A stretch of DNA of 64,000 bases from positions 6,140,807 to 6,204,806 of the forward strand of contig JASFXZ010000003.1 of NCBI GenBank assembly GCA_032209605.1, written 5' to 3'. Below are positions 35,641 to 47,520 of this stretch, one piece after another. The number at the start of each line of letters is the position of its first letter. Position 1 is the stretch's first letter. The notes beneath the pieces are model-generated. The model worked only from the letters and a program-made list of their open reading frames with translations. It was not told the DNA's origin and searched no databases. The position numbers and the translations under genes were made by a program. The DNA is from Mactromeris polynyma (lineage: Eukaryota; Mollusca; Bivalvia; Venerida; Mactridae).

Positions 35641-36680
35641 TAAAGAATTAGGACAAATATTGTTTAATGAAACATATTATGCAATATATTTGATCATTAT
35701 AATACCATGTAAGTCCATATTAGCAGTTTATTCCAGGTTTGAATGGAATATTTACAAAATTTTAAATGTTATCTGTAATGTCCGTCCCTGTAATGTCCGT
35801 CCCATTATGTATAATGTTATTTAGTGAGAATAAAAGTCAATTTAGGCATAGAGTTTAGGAATATATTTATATTCATGTACACAGACAGCCTTTAATTTGT
35901 CTGGAAAGAAAAAAAGCCAACTTCATAGTAACGCATCTTATTGATAACTACTGCACCAAAATGCACACAATTAGCATCTTTTTGATAATAAAAGGATATT
36001 TTGCATGTTATTATCATCAAAAATATTTTCTAACGAAGGGTCTATATAATTATGTGGTAAAAATTATTTCTTAATTGATAATAGTCTTTAAAACATATAA
36101 TTTATTGTGGGGATGTACATTACAAAATCCTGCAACATATTTCTACAATTTCCAGAAATTATACTGTAAGATATACTATGATAATCAAAGCACAAAAGTG
36201 CTATGGGACGGTACCACTCGTCTCTGTACCCAAGCTGGCAACTCGTTGCATACAAGTTTGCGTTTTGTAACAGTTTTATAATATCAAAGTATGTTTAAAT
36301 AGGTAAGATGGTTTGCATGGAATATGAAACAAAACTAAAACATAAGACAGAAATGCGAAAAAGAATAAAAAATTATTGAAAAATAGTAAACATTTTTTCC
36401 AAGATGTCTTCAATCCGACTTGTCCTAGAAATGCTAGATTTTCAAACCGAGATAAAGAAAAATGTTCAGTAATAATGGTAGAACCTTAAAATTGTAAAAC
36501 AAGTGAAATGTTTGTCACGATTGTAAATAAATTAAATACAAAGATATCAGACCCTTTATGTAACGTTTGAGAATATTTAGTTATAAAATGACACATTAAA
36601 TTATATCAGCACGAACGAGTAAAATCAGTATGCCCAGGCATGATATCACTAGCTTGCCGTAGGTGTTGAGTTATCATGTT
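35641..36680. other. Intergenic, no gene recognised
   Basis: AT-rich sequence with a short tgtccgtccc direct repeat at about 35780-35805. No exon or repeat boundary could be supported. Confidence 0.35.
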
Positions 36681-36684
36681 GTAG

Positions 36685-38152
36685 GGCCACACCAAATTAT
36701 TTTTTTGTTCTTCGATTTTTTTCCCCAAAAAATGGGACGAGCGAACGAAAAAACAAATTAAATATATTTTTAATTCAAACTGTCCTTTATTCGAGCGAGC
36801 AAAAAAAATGTATATTATGATATCAGTATGAAGCTGAAAAGGGTAATAAAAACTATTCAACAGGATAACCACAAGAACTGACTAGATATCATTATATGAT
36901 AATTAAGTGCCAACATTTTAAAGTAAGGAAACATGATAGACAGAGTTGACAAATGACAATGGTAAATTTGATAGAATTTGTTATGCCTGTATATACGTTT
37001 GAAACTAATTAGCCTTTGCGTATATATGTTATAAATGTGTTAAGTATTTTACTGGCTTTAATAACAGCCCATTTTGCCACACCAAATTGATCATTAGTTC
37101 TTCAGATTTTTAAAGAAAACGATGGGGCGAGCGAGCTAAATATGTATTTGTATTGTTTTTACTTCTCAAAATTTCACAGGCGGCAGGTCTATATTTATCA
37201 TTTTATTTTTCTTATATTTCTAAACATTTCACTGACAGTGCTTTTTTCTCCAATTCTATCCATTTATTGAGTTACAAAAACATTGCGCATTGCTGGCTGC
37301 AAACTTAAAACTAGACATCAGTGAGCCACCCACTTAGGCTTGAATGTAACCATAAGATGCACCACTAGTTTCTGTTAACGGGTCATAACTCCTTAATGCC
37401 TTGGTGGATATGCCTCAAAGATGGCTTACATAATCTACTCTTCTGATAGCTTCTGTTTGCCAAGTTACATTTCCTTGAAAACTGATTAAGTATTTCTTGC
37501 CTTAAACTAAATACATGTATGTTATATCTGGACACAACCACTGACAGACAGGGTGATTCTGAACAACGTAAAACTAAAACTAAATAAGGGGGCTTACCAT
37601 TGTGTGTTCTAAATTCTAGTTGTGTAGCTATTCTTCCATGCTATCCTACTCCTAGATTAATGCATTTTCCCAATCAAGACGTTTATAACGAAGCATCGTA
37701 CACATATGTGTTGATCAGAATTATAGACAGACCAAACACATATTATACAGCTCCATGCTCGCTTTATTCTATCCGAATTAGATTCATTTCCTATTATCCG
37801 TTTTCGCTACTGCATGCATTTTCAGTATTTGTATGACTTTCTAAGCTAGGGCGCTGCCATCTTGAACTTTGCTTGATTTTAAATGCGATCGAATATTACA
37901 AAAGTTTAACCGAACAAACTGTTGCTACAGGTCTGCAAGACAGTCTACCGACACGATAACGCGGTAGTCGCTGGGAACATGTTCTTCCATTTGCGGATGA
38001 TAATAAACAAACAAAACCCCGACAAATTACATACGGAATTCACTTTTTTTTCGTACCGGGAAATTTCGACCCATCGCAAATTAAAAAAAAATTCAAATCC
38101 TGATAATTTGGTGCGGGAAATCCGACGAACGTGAGATCAATTTGGTGTGGCC
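36685..38152. mobile_element. GGCCACACC-ended TIR element(s), copy region 1
   Basis: The left end GGCCACACCAAATTATT (36685) and the right end AATTTGGTGTGGCC (ends 38152) are inverted. An internal second left-type end GCCACACCAAATTGATC (about 37075) matches the right end even better, so there may be an element of about 1.08 kb (37075-38152) beside a fragment of a sister copy. Near the right end lies cgctgggaacatgttcttcc, shared with 52977-52997. No transposase was found. Superfamily unknown. Confidence 0.55.
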
Positions 38153-38562
38153 TAGTGGGGTATTTTCCAATTCATTTTCCAAGCACTGAGTGGAGGTGAA
38201 ACTAGAAAGATGACACCGATAATTTTCGTAATCCAAAACTGTAAACAAACTCGTGTGTATTAATACATTGCTTTAAAACCCATCTGAACTCCACAGAAAC
38301 AGCTAATTAGTTCACAAACCACTTTAGCGGGTCACCTTTTCAATAATTCATTTTATTGAAATGTTTATGATATTATCAAGGTCGGTAAACTTTGGAACTA
38401 CTTTTCGCGAGGTAATTAGGTCGATGTGTACGTTTTTACCTTACTACCGGCTTTCAGTCTGTTTTGCGTTTTGAAAACGGGAACCAATTGTTGTATGCCT
38501 TTCAAAATTGCCACTACCATAGACGGTACCTGAGCGGTATCGTCCAAAAATCAGAAACAGAG

Positions 38563-38717
38563 GCAGAAACAAGGCCAGTATAGATTGGGTGGGACAAATT
38601 ATATAACGTTACGCAATAAACAATATTGTCCCTTTGTGAAACAGAGACAGAAACAAGGCCAGTATTGGGTCGGACAAATATATAACGTTATGCAATAAAC
38701 AATACTGTCCCTTTGTC
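38563..38717 (+). repeat. Two-copy tandem repeat, about 75-bp unit
   Basis: cagaaacaaggccagtat, followed by tataacgtta and gcaataaacaatattgtccc, occurs twice in a row with a few differences. Recent local duplication. Confidence 0.75.
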
Positions 38718-39306
38718 AGCATTTCACAGTGTCTGGCCCAGAAGGAGTCCAATTAACATCAAATCAGTATTGCTGTCACCATAGATCTGACAATTATATA
38801 CAGTAAAGTTGAGAAGTGTCAATTATGTTATAGACTCTAACTTAAAGACCATTTATAAAATAATTGATCAGGCTTGTGTTGAATGTTAGAAAATATTTTT
38901 ATTTATTTTAAAAAAAATGAATCAACATAGGTGTGCTATTTAGGATTTAAAACATGATTGATAATCAATTCCATGCTCACATAAATTGTAAACCCCCATT
39001 GCAAATGAAATAATGAAGATAAAAACTTTTACAGACTCGTGTATATTACTTTGAATTAAAGACTCAACAGTGAGTGACCAATACCATTATATCACTGATA
39101 TTTTCATTTCTCACCATTATTACCAAAATTGTGTTTTTATACATATATGCTTATAAGCTACTCCTGTTTATATATATATGTCTTGTCTGCTTTCAAATAA
39201 TTGATTGGAATAATATAATTAAGCAAGATTTAGCTAAAATTATAAATTGTACTGGGCCTTGTGACTGACCCAACTAAATGTAAACAATATATTTTAACTT
39301 ACTACA

Positions 39307-39739
39307 TACTGGGCCAATAATAAAATATTGTTTGTTTCCCCTCCCACGACCGACCGTTGAAAATTACCCCTACTGTAAATATTTTATTGAGTTTAGCAAA
39401 TAAAAAATTGTTTTCGATAAAATTGCCGGGAATGAATATTCCCGCTGTACAATAGCTATTGGGTCCGAAAAACTTGAATCGCTGGTACCAGGCAGTTGAG
39501 TAGCCACATAATCAATAAATCTATGCAGCAGGGATAAATAGAGTTTAGCTTCAAGTATCATATTTTTACTTACCCTAATGAAGATAAATCTATTAAATTT
39601 AAGATGTTAAATCTATACTGAACACATTTTAAGCTTGTGAAAAAAAATCATGAACAAAATATCTGCCCTACCTACCTACCCTAACCTGGTGGGCTAGGGT
39701 CGCGGGAGGGGAAACAAACATATTTTTAATGTCGGCCCT
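39307..39739. mobile_element. TIR element of about 430 bp
   Basis: tttgtttcccctcccacgac at about 39330 and its inverted counterpart gtcgcgggaggggaaacaaa at about 39698 mark two arms of about 50 bp. It lies 270 bp upstream of the P-type transposase remnant and might be part of the same element's end, but this is not shown. Confidence 0.5.
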
Positions 39740-40003
39740 GCCATGTTTGTTAGGGGAAAACAGTGAACCAAAACATGGGCTTGGTATATAATTTTTTAAA
39801 AATGAACTGGTTTCGATCCTGAAAATGCAAGAAATGTTACATTATTGAACTAGATTATTACACTGTGTAACCAGTCAATATGCAGTATTGGCAATTAATG
39901 TCATTTATAACTTAATCATCAACACAGGAAAATATGTAATATTTGTGGGCTTCAGACATGATTTCGGGAAATAATAACTTTATATTTTATTTCCAGATAA
40001 TGC

Positions 40004-42530
40004 CAAAGTCAAAAAAGAAGAAAGGCACGTTAGGTTCACGTCGAAAGTTTCACTATTTGAAGAAAAAGCAAGAAGATGCGTTTGATTGAATGGAGGGTAG
40101 TTATAAGACTCTGCTTGAAGATGGTCATCTTTTCAAATGTACAAATGATGAATCAACACAGACAATGTCTGACAACATACTGTTCGACAGAGGTGTTCAG
40201 ACACAAAAATCAAGACAGACAAAATTTGATAACTTACTGGTTAACAGAGGTGTACAGACACAGAGTGAATTAAACATTGATTATCAGTATGCCAAGTTCA
40301 GAGAGACACATTTAGACAGTCCAGATACATATACAGAATCGGTTGATTTACACTACCTGTCAGCTATGGATCGTGAGTGTTGTTCTGCAAGTGACAGTGT
40401 TGAGTTAGGAATGGAAGAAGTTGTAATTTCTAGTACATCATTTCAACAGTTTGCAGCAGATCTGAAAACATTTGTTAGTACAAAGCAGTACACTATGAGG
40501 CAATTAGAAAGTAGTATTTGTCTGGTCAGGTTCTATGACAGTGATATATCTGCAGTTAAGCTTTCTATTGATATTGATGACAGTTTCATTTCTAATGTGA
40601 GTGTCCACAGAAAAAAGTTGGCAAGGACGCATAAGATTTGGAATGGGTTGCCTCAAGTATTTGACACTGTACAGAGTGTAGCCATGTTAGTTGACAGAGC
40701 TGAAATATTTAATGTGTGTGGTGGTTATTTTGAAACTGAATATAGAAAACTTGTTCCAGTTGGAAGTGCTTTGACCAACAGTCTCGGACTTAGAATTGCT
40801 GCCTACCGGGAGGGTGATTTTGGTGCAAAAACAGGACATGAATATTCTTCAACAATAAGGTCAAGTAACTGTTCTTTGCTTACAGACTGAATCTTAAAGT
40901 GTAAAAATGATTTTAACTATAGCTATGCACTAAAAAAAGGATAAATAGATTGATAGAAAGAGAAAGTAAAAATAGGTCATTTAACCGTACAACTTTCAAA
41001 CGCAAGGACATGACTAGAAATGAACTGTGCAAAAAGTTGTCTGAACAAAAAACAGAAATTGACAGTCTGCAACATACAGTGTTGAAATTGAAAAGGGAAT
41101 ATGAACGTGAAAGGTGTAGCGGTAAATGATAATGAACACCACGAACTTTCAGACTTGATGGCTGCATGTACAGGTGATTTCAACAAATCTTTCCCAGACA
41201 GTACAAGTAGACAGCGCCTCTTCTGGGAACAGCAACTGTTACACAGCCAGAAAAATGACAAACGAGGAATGAGATGGCACCCTATGATAATAAGATGGTG
41301 TTTATATATCAGACATAAATCAGAAAAAGCGTATGAGGCAATAAAATACTCTGGTTTCATCAATTTATCTCCCGCTCGAACATTATTCGATTATAGTCAT
41401 TATTTTAAGAATGAGCTTGGATTTCAGGCCGATGTGTTTAGACTAGCACATTCTGAAGCACAAAAGAATGGATTGTTCGAGGAGAGATGGAAGTCAAATG
41501 TGGGGCTTTTATTTGATGAAATAAAAATAAAAGAAGATATTGTGTATGACAAGTGCACTGGGGAACTTATAGGGTACTGTAATCTAGGCAATCAAATGAT
41601 GCAGTGGGCCGGAACATTCATGAAATACCAAAAAAACAGGAACTGACCCGATTCATACTTGTGGTGATGTTACGAAGTGTATGTAGCAGCCTGTGCTTCC
41701 CACTATGTGCCTTTGCCACAAAGAGCATCACTGCTGATTACCTGTACCCAATATTATGGAAAAGTGTAGGTACAGTTGAAACGCAATTAAAGTTAAGGGT
41801 TCTATTTTTCACTTGTGATGGTGCCACACCCAACAGGAGATTTTTCTCTATGCATAGGGTTGGACAAGAAGAAGTGGTTTACAGGACTGCTAATCCTTTT
41901 GACTCGAACAGAAACATATACTTTATATCAGATGTGCCCCACTTAATAAAAACACTGCGCAACAATATCAGCAATTCCTACTCCCATACCAAAACCAGAA
42001 ATCTGTGGAAAAATGGAAAAGATATTCCTAACTGCACATTGTACGTTTGTTTGAAGAACATTGTGAATTAAAATTGTACAATCCCTGTCCAAAATTAAGT
42101 AGGAAACATATTGACCTCGTAGCTTACAATTACATGAAAGTCAATTTGGCGACACAGGTGATAAGTGATTCTGTTGCAAACTCAATTGAATTATTATATG
42201 GACTTGAAACATCAGAAACTGTAAATATTTTGAGAATTTTCAATAAATTCTTTGATTGTTTAAATGTAAGAAGTATGTGGGAAGGCAGAAATAAACGGAA
42301 TCCCAATTTATCTCCATATTTGTCCGAGAATGACCCAATATTAGCTTTCCTGACGAATGATGTCATTAATTATTTAAATGAATGGCAAGTTGAATAGATC
42401 AAGTATGGCATTGAGCTACCAGACTGTTTATGGTGTGAAGATATCTGCCAGGTCTATTAGTGAATGTGTCAATAAAAAACGTGATCCATCCCAATTAGGA
42501 AACGATTACCTAATGACTAATGGTCTATAG
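40004..42530 (+). pseudogene. P-element/THAP9-type transposase, broken
   Basis: A splice-acceptor-like ttatttccag precedes an ATG (40001-40003) and a basic N-terminus that stops at TGA 40087; the same frame reopens at 40090 and runs to 40890. Further pieces: coiled-coil-like K-L-S-E-Q-K-T-E-I (about 41030-41100), then 41101-41646, 41604-42071 and 42047-42397 in changing frames, then Y-Q-T-V-Y-G-V-K-I at about 42418. Family motifs: W-H-P-M-I-I-R-W-C-L; L-L-F-D-E-I-K-I-K-E with a catalytic-type Asp; F-T-C-D-G-A-T-P-N-R with a second Asp; F-I-S-D-V-P-H-L-I-K-T. Together these are the RNase H-like core of P/THAP9 transposases. No THAP zinc finger (C2CH) is visible and the C-terminus is lost. At least two in-frame stops and three frameshifts. 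Confidence 0.7.
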
Positions 42531-42687
42531 GAAAGAAAAATGTGAAAGCATTGACATTCGTATGTTAGTACGCATTTGTCTATGGTTGTAATTAACTCGG
42601 TGATTGAACTGAGGATGTATATGTCGCCTACATATTAATTAAATGTACAATATTGAGCAACATACTATGGAAAGCCGTAGTTCACAT

Positions 42688-42935
42688 TTCCGAAGTTAGC
42701 TATATAATGTATACCGAAGTTAATTAACTTCGGGATTTAAAAAGCCGAAGTTAATCAACTTTGGGTCCTTTCCGAAGTTAGCTATATAATGTATACCGAA
42801 GTTAATTAACTTCGGGATTTAAAAAGCCGAAGTTAATCAACTTCGGGCCCTTTCCGAAGTTAGCTATATAATGCATACCGAAGTTAATTACCTTCGGAAT
42901 TTAAAAAAAACCGAAGTTATCTAACAAAAAATACC
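42688..42935 (+). repeat. Palindromic tandem repeat, 82-bp unit, three copies
   Basis: The word ttccgaagttagctatataa begins at 42688, 42770 and 42852: period 82. Each unit contains the perfect 20-bp palindrome CCGAAGTTAATTAACTTCGG (one base off in copy 3) plus another inverted gccgaagtta arm, so each unit can form a cruciform. Confidence 0.85.
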
Positions 42936-43666
42936 AACTTATCTTGCATGCCAAAAATGGTTGAAAAAATGTTTCAGGTCATGACGCATTATCAATACAT
43001 GATGTTTCATTTTTTTTATCGTTTGTTTTTTTGACATTGGCTTTAGAAAAATGCCGATTTAATTTATGGAGAATATTTGGCATGGGAAAATATGCCAGAA
43101 TAACGACTATGTTACAAACAGCTTGAATACAATAGGAGAGTACTGAAATGTATTTCCCTACGTGTATGTTACGTGTAATGTTATAGGTGAGATTAAGGTT
43201 TTGTGTAGTTTGCGTATGCCCTGGGGACACAAACATTAAATGTAGAGATGTCAAATCCTAAACTTAGATATTATACTTTTGCTAATATCTATTTCATTAA
43301 GCTGTCGATTTTAACGCAATGAAAAAAACTGTTTAATTCAAACGACAGCTTTTCTAAGAAACATAGAAATAAACCTGAATATCGTCAGGTCTATTTCTTT
43401 GAAAGTCGTTATAAAGTTATTAAGAAATTGTATAGGTGTGTTTTGGTATTTGTTCACTTATCAATGAAGCGTATTGCTCATTTCTGCTTCGCGCGGATCT
43501 TGCTCCGTTTGTTTCCTTATATTAATTGTATAAGGAGCAGCCGTCGAGCTTATCAGTGCCTACGTAGACTTATTTTTGTGTTCGTTTGACCGAAACGAAT
43601 ACCGCATGATACGTGTATACGGTCGCACGGTCATCATACGTCACTGTTACCAAACAAAAGTTTACG

Positions 43667-44957
43667 TTTTTCAGAGTGACATCTCCTGATTATAAAGGGA
43701 AGTCACTCTTACGAAGAATATAAAGTTTTTCAGAGTGACCTTCCCTGATTTTAAAGGGAAGTCAATCTTCCGTTTAAATTTTCTGTGATTCTGAGTAACC
43801 GCCCCTGATTTAAATGGGAAGTGACTCTTCGGACTTAAATTTTCTGTTTTCATAGTGACCTCCCCTGCCTTTAAAGGGAAGTCACTCTTCCGACTTAAAT
43901 TTTCTGTTTTTCAGAGTGACCTCCCCTGATTAAAAGGGGAAGTAACTCTTCCGAGTTAAATTAGAAGTTTTTCGAAGTGAGTTCCCCTGATTATAAAGGG
44001 AAGTCACTCTTCCGACTTAAATTTTAAGTTTTAGAGTGACTTCCCCTGATTTTAAAGGGAAGTCACTCTTCCGATTTAAATTTTCTGTTTTTCAGAGTAA
44101 CCTCACCTGATTTAAAAGGGAAGTCACTCTTCCTACTTAAATTTTTCGGAGTGACCTCCCCTGATTATAAAGGGAAGTCACTCTTCCGAGTTAAATTTTA
44201 AGTTTTTCAGAATGACCTCCCCTGACTTTAAAGGGAAAATACTCTTCCTACTTAAATTGTAAGTTTTTCAGAATTACCTCCCCTGATTATAAAGGGAAGT
44301 CACTCTTCCGACTTAAATTTTCTGTTTTTCAGAGTGACCTCCCCTGATTTTAAAGGGAAGTAACTCTTCCGATTTAAATTTTCCTTTTTTCAGAGTGACC
44401 CCTCCCCCCCCCCCTGATTTAAAAGGCAAGTCACACTTCCGACTTAAATTTTAAGTTTTTAAGAGTGACCTCCCCTGATTATAAAGGGAAGTCATTCTTC
44501 CGACTTAAATTTGCAGTTTTCAGAGTGACCTCCCCTGATTATAAAGGGAAGTCACTATTCCGACTTAAATTTTCAGTTTTCAGAGTGAGCTCACCTGATT
44601 ATAAAGGGAAACCACTCTTCCGACTTAAATTTTCTGTTTTTCGGATTGACCTCCCCAGGTTAAAAGGAAAGTCACTCTTTCGACTTAAATATTCAATTTT
44701 TTAGAGTGAGCATTCCTGATTTTAAATGAAGTCACTATTCCGACTTAAATTTTAAGTTTTTAGAGTGAGCTGCCTTGATTATTAAGGGAAGTCACTCATC
44801 AGACCTTAATATTAAGTTTTTCGGAGTGACCTCCCCTGATTATAAAGGGAAGTCACTCTTCAGTCTTAAATTTTCTGTTTGTCAGACTCTTCAGTCTTAA
44901 ATTTTCTGTTTGTCAGACTCCTCATTAATAAAGGGAAGTCACTCTTCCGACTTAAAT
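43667..44957 (+). repeat. Hairpin satellite, about 60-bp unit, 21-22 copies
   Basis: Units follow the pattern agagtgacctcccctgatta / taaagggaagtcactcttcc / gacttaaattttctgttttt. AGAGTGAC pairs with GTCACTCT, and TTCCC with GGGAA, in each unit, so every repeat is a stem-loop with a 6-9 base loop. Copies differ by substitutions and small indels (one has a C-run near 44405), hence the short ORFs such as 44465-44704 are by-products. The array probably arose from a small inverted-repeat transposon; this is inference. Confidence 0.85.
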
Positions 44958-45430
44958 TAAAACACTTTAGATTGCCCCCAAGAATTTTGTTGTGGTTGTT
45001 TTTTGGACCCAATCGCCGCCCTTTTATTGTGTTGTGAGTTTAGAATAAAACAAGTTGAAAAGTAAAAATGTTATTTTATGTGTCCAACCACTCGTCTGGT
45101 TGCTGACGAAAATTTTGAAAGTTCGGTAATCTCCGTAAATCTCCGTATAGAATGCCGGAAGGGCAAAAATATTCCCCGCCTAAATTTCAATTGAAATTTC
45201 ATTGAAAGATATCTTTAAAATAAGAATATCTTTTTCTTTTTAAATCCGCCTGTATGTTTTTTTGTGTTTTCAAGCATATATCTTCAGATTACAAGTTAAA
45301 CTACCAGAGTGTTCGCATTTTTTTCGGCCTAATTACTCTATATTCAATGTGAATATGAGTGGTTAAATATAAAAACACATGCGATGCGATGCGAAGGTAA
45401 TTTTAAAGGCAAATGACAACCTACGAGATC

Positions 45431-45515
45431 TATTACGTTGAACAAACATAATATTTAGATTATTTGAGCGTATGTAATTTTACAAAGACGAATATTATGC
45501 TTGTTCAACGTAATA
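45431..45515. repeat. Inverted repeat, 24-25 bp arms, short spacer
   Basis: tattacgttgaacaaacata (45431) and tatgcttgttcaacgtaata (ends 45515) are inverted with one mismatch in the arms. Likely a small transposon or hairpin; not a known RNA. Confidence 0.65.
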
Positions 45516-46879
45516 ATTCTCATAAATACTTTGATGTGCAACCAGACAGATTTAAGCAGATTAAGTCTGCCGCTTAAGATCAGTTTACTTTTGTGTCTCT
45601 ACTTTGTGTTTCTCCTTCACAATTTTGGGGTTAAAAACAACCCTTACAGTACCTGGCCCTTTACGGCGTTTGTATTGGAACTTCGCTTATGAATGACTAA
45701 CTAGATTCAATGTTAGTACATGTTCTCATATAGAGCAGCACACGGACCGACTAATGATGTAAAAGCCAATTATCATCGTAGAGAAAACATAAAACGCTAA
45801 TGAACGAGACACAAACATGACATACGGGTTTCCATGGTTGTTACTGTCATATTGTAAATGGAAATCGCCGATATTTACTTATGTTCGTGATGTAATTAGA
45901 ACGAATTAGCGATAAGAGCGTAACTTATATCGCTCGCATGAGTCACCTATAATTAATTCCACTTTCAGCTGGCTCACGTGTAACACACAAATAAGTTTCA
46001 TAAGGCCAGTACAGTACATGTACCTCGTTTCTGATTCATTATCCAACATTTCTGGCAAAAATCTGTGATACTCAATCGAAGAAAGCAAAATATTCCTGCA
46101 TGAATCGACTGTAATACATATTTATGACACGACATGACCTAGGTCTGTTTCCAAATTTGGCCAATATTTCATAGGGATAATCTTTGTGAACATTCATACT
46201 TATACATACAGTCACTGCTGATTTTGCCATAATTACTGCGGAGCAATTAATTCAAGCAGGATTTGTTATTACTTACTGACTAGGAGGTCTTTATGCAGAT
46301 GATTCAAATCGTGTTGTATCAGATCCGAAAGTTCAAAGTATACAAAGCACCCTTCACAATGACTAGTAAATTTATATTAATCATTATTTCCTGGTCTGAG
46401 ATCAACAATGAACCTCATACATGTATGCCATTGCCTAATTAGAGGTTAAATGTTGGTTAATGAGCGTGAGAGCAATATTCTCCAAAAGTAGGGACATTGG
46501 ACTGCCCTTAGTAATTAATAAGCTAATTTTCGCAAAATAACACAATCAATATATATATAAATACGCATTAACATACATTTCTTAAGCGTATTTAATGTAG
46601 ATGACATTCGTATTAACGGTAAGTTAATGTAAGGTAATGGTATTTTTAAATACATGATATGATTATCATGTGATTTGGGAACATATATACACATGTTTAG
46701 TGTCCTACATTTAGGACATAAGCAGGTCGTTGCAAGCGGCGTGTTTTATGGCGCTATGGAGGCATGTCGATTCGTCTGTCTAAATATACAAAATATCTGC
46801 TGTTTGAGTTATAACGCAGAGAGTGATTATGAAGGTGTCGGAATAAGCGCCCGATGGCTAAAGGAGAGTAGGCACCACT

Positions 46880-47520
46880 ACACAATGTTACATACCAAAC
46901 ATGAAAGCTGTGGGCCATATGGTTCTGGATACGATGATTTTAAGTTTTCAGATTTCCTTATATGATTTCCTTATAGGTCTATACAAAACAATTGACCCAA
47001 GGGTGGAGCCAGTTTTTACCTCAGGTACATGATTTGAACAACTACTTAACAATGTTACATACTAAATATGAAAACCATGGGCCATATGGTTCGGGACAAG
47101 ATGAGTTTAAAAGTTTTCAGATTTTCCTATAAAGGACTATACAAAACATTTGACACCCCTCAGGGCGGAGCCAGTTTTTACCTCAGCTTCATGGTTTGAA
47201 CAATCACTTAACAATGTTACATACTAAATATGAATGCTCAGGGCCTAATGGTTCTGGACAAGATGATTTTCAAAGTTTTCAATTTAAAACGTACTTTCAG
47301 TTCCTGTGACCTACTTATGCTACAGACCGTAACCATTTGAACAAGTTTGAAATAGGACTATCCTAGGAACGTTCCTTTGAAGATTGGTCAAGATTGACAA
47401 AGCTGTTTAGGAGGTCATGTCTTTGAATTAAAATTTAACAGACTGACGCACGGACGAATGCACGCACACACGACAGACAATTCACCATGACATGAGCTCT
47501 CTGGCCTTCGTCCAGTAAAG
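46880..47520 (+). repeat. Dispersed repeat with an internal tandem of about 165-180 bp (three partial copies)
   Basis: Blocks with tgggccatatggttc, agttttcagatt, ctatacaaaa and ggagccagtttttacctcag recur at about 46910, 47080 and 47240. A tail follows with gacgcacggacgaatgcacg, then caccatgacatgagctctct. This kind of sequence is common as an interspersed repeat in bivalves (from general knowledge). No coding capacity. Confidence 0.55.

Noticed and set aside
44465..44704. 79-codon ORF with repeated motifs
   Set aside because: Frame through the hairpin satellite; indels break it in other units.
43667..44957. CRISPR-like array of regular repeats
   Set aside because: Units are contiguous diverged tandem copies without unique spacers, in a eukaryotic genome.
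46675..46965. 96-codon plus-strand ORF
   Set aside because: Overlaps the interspersed repeat; no domain and no splice context.
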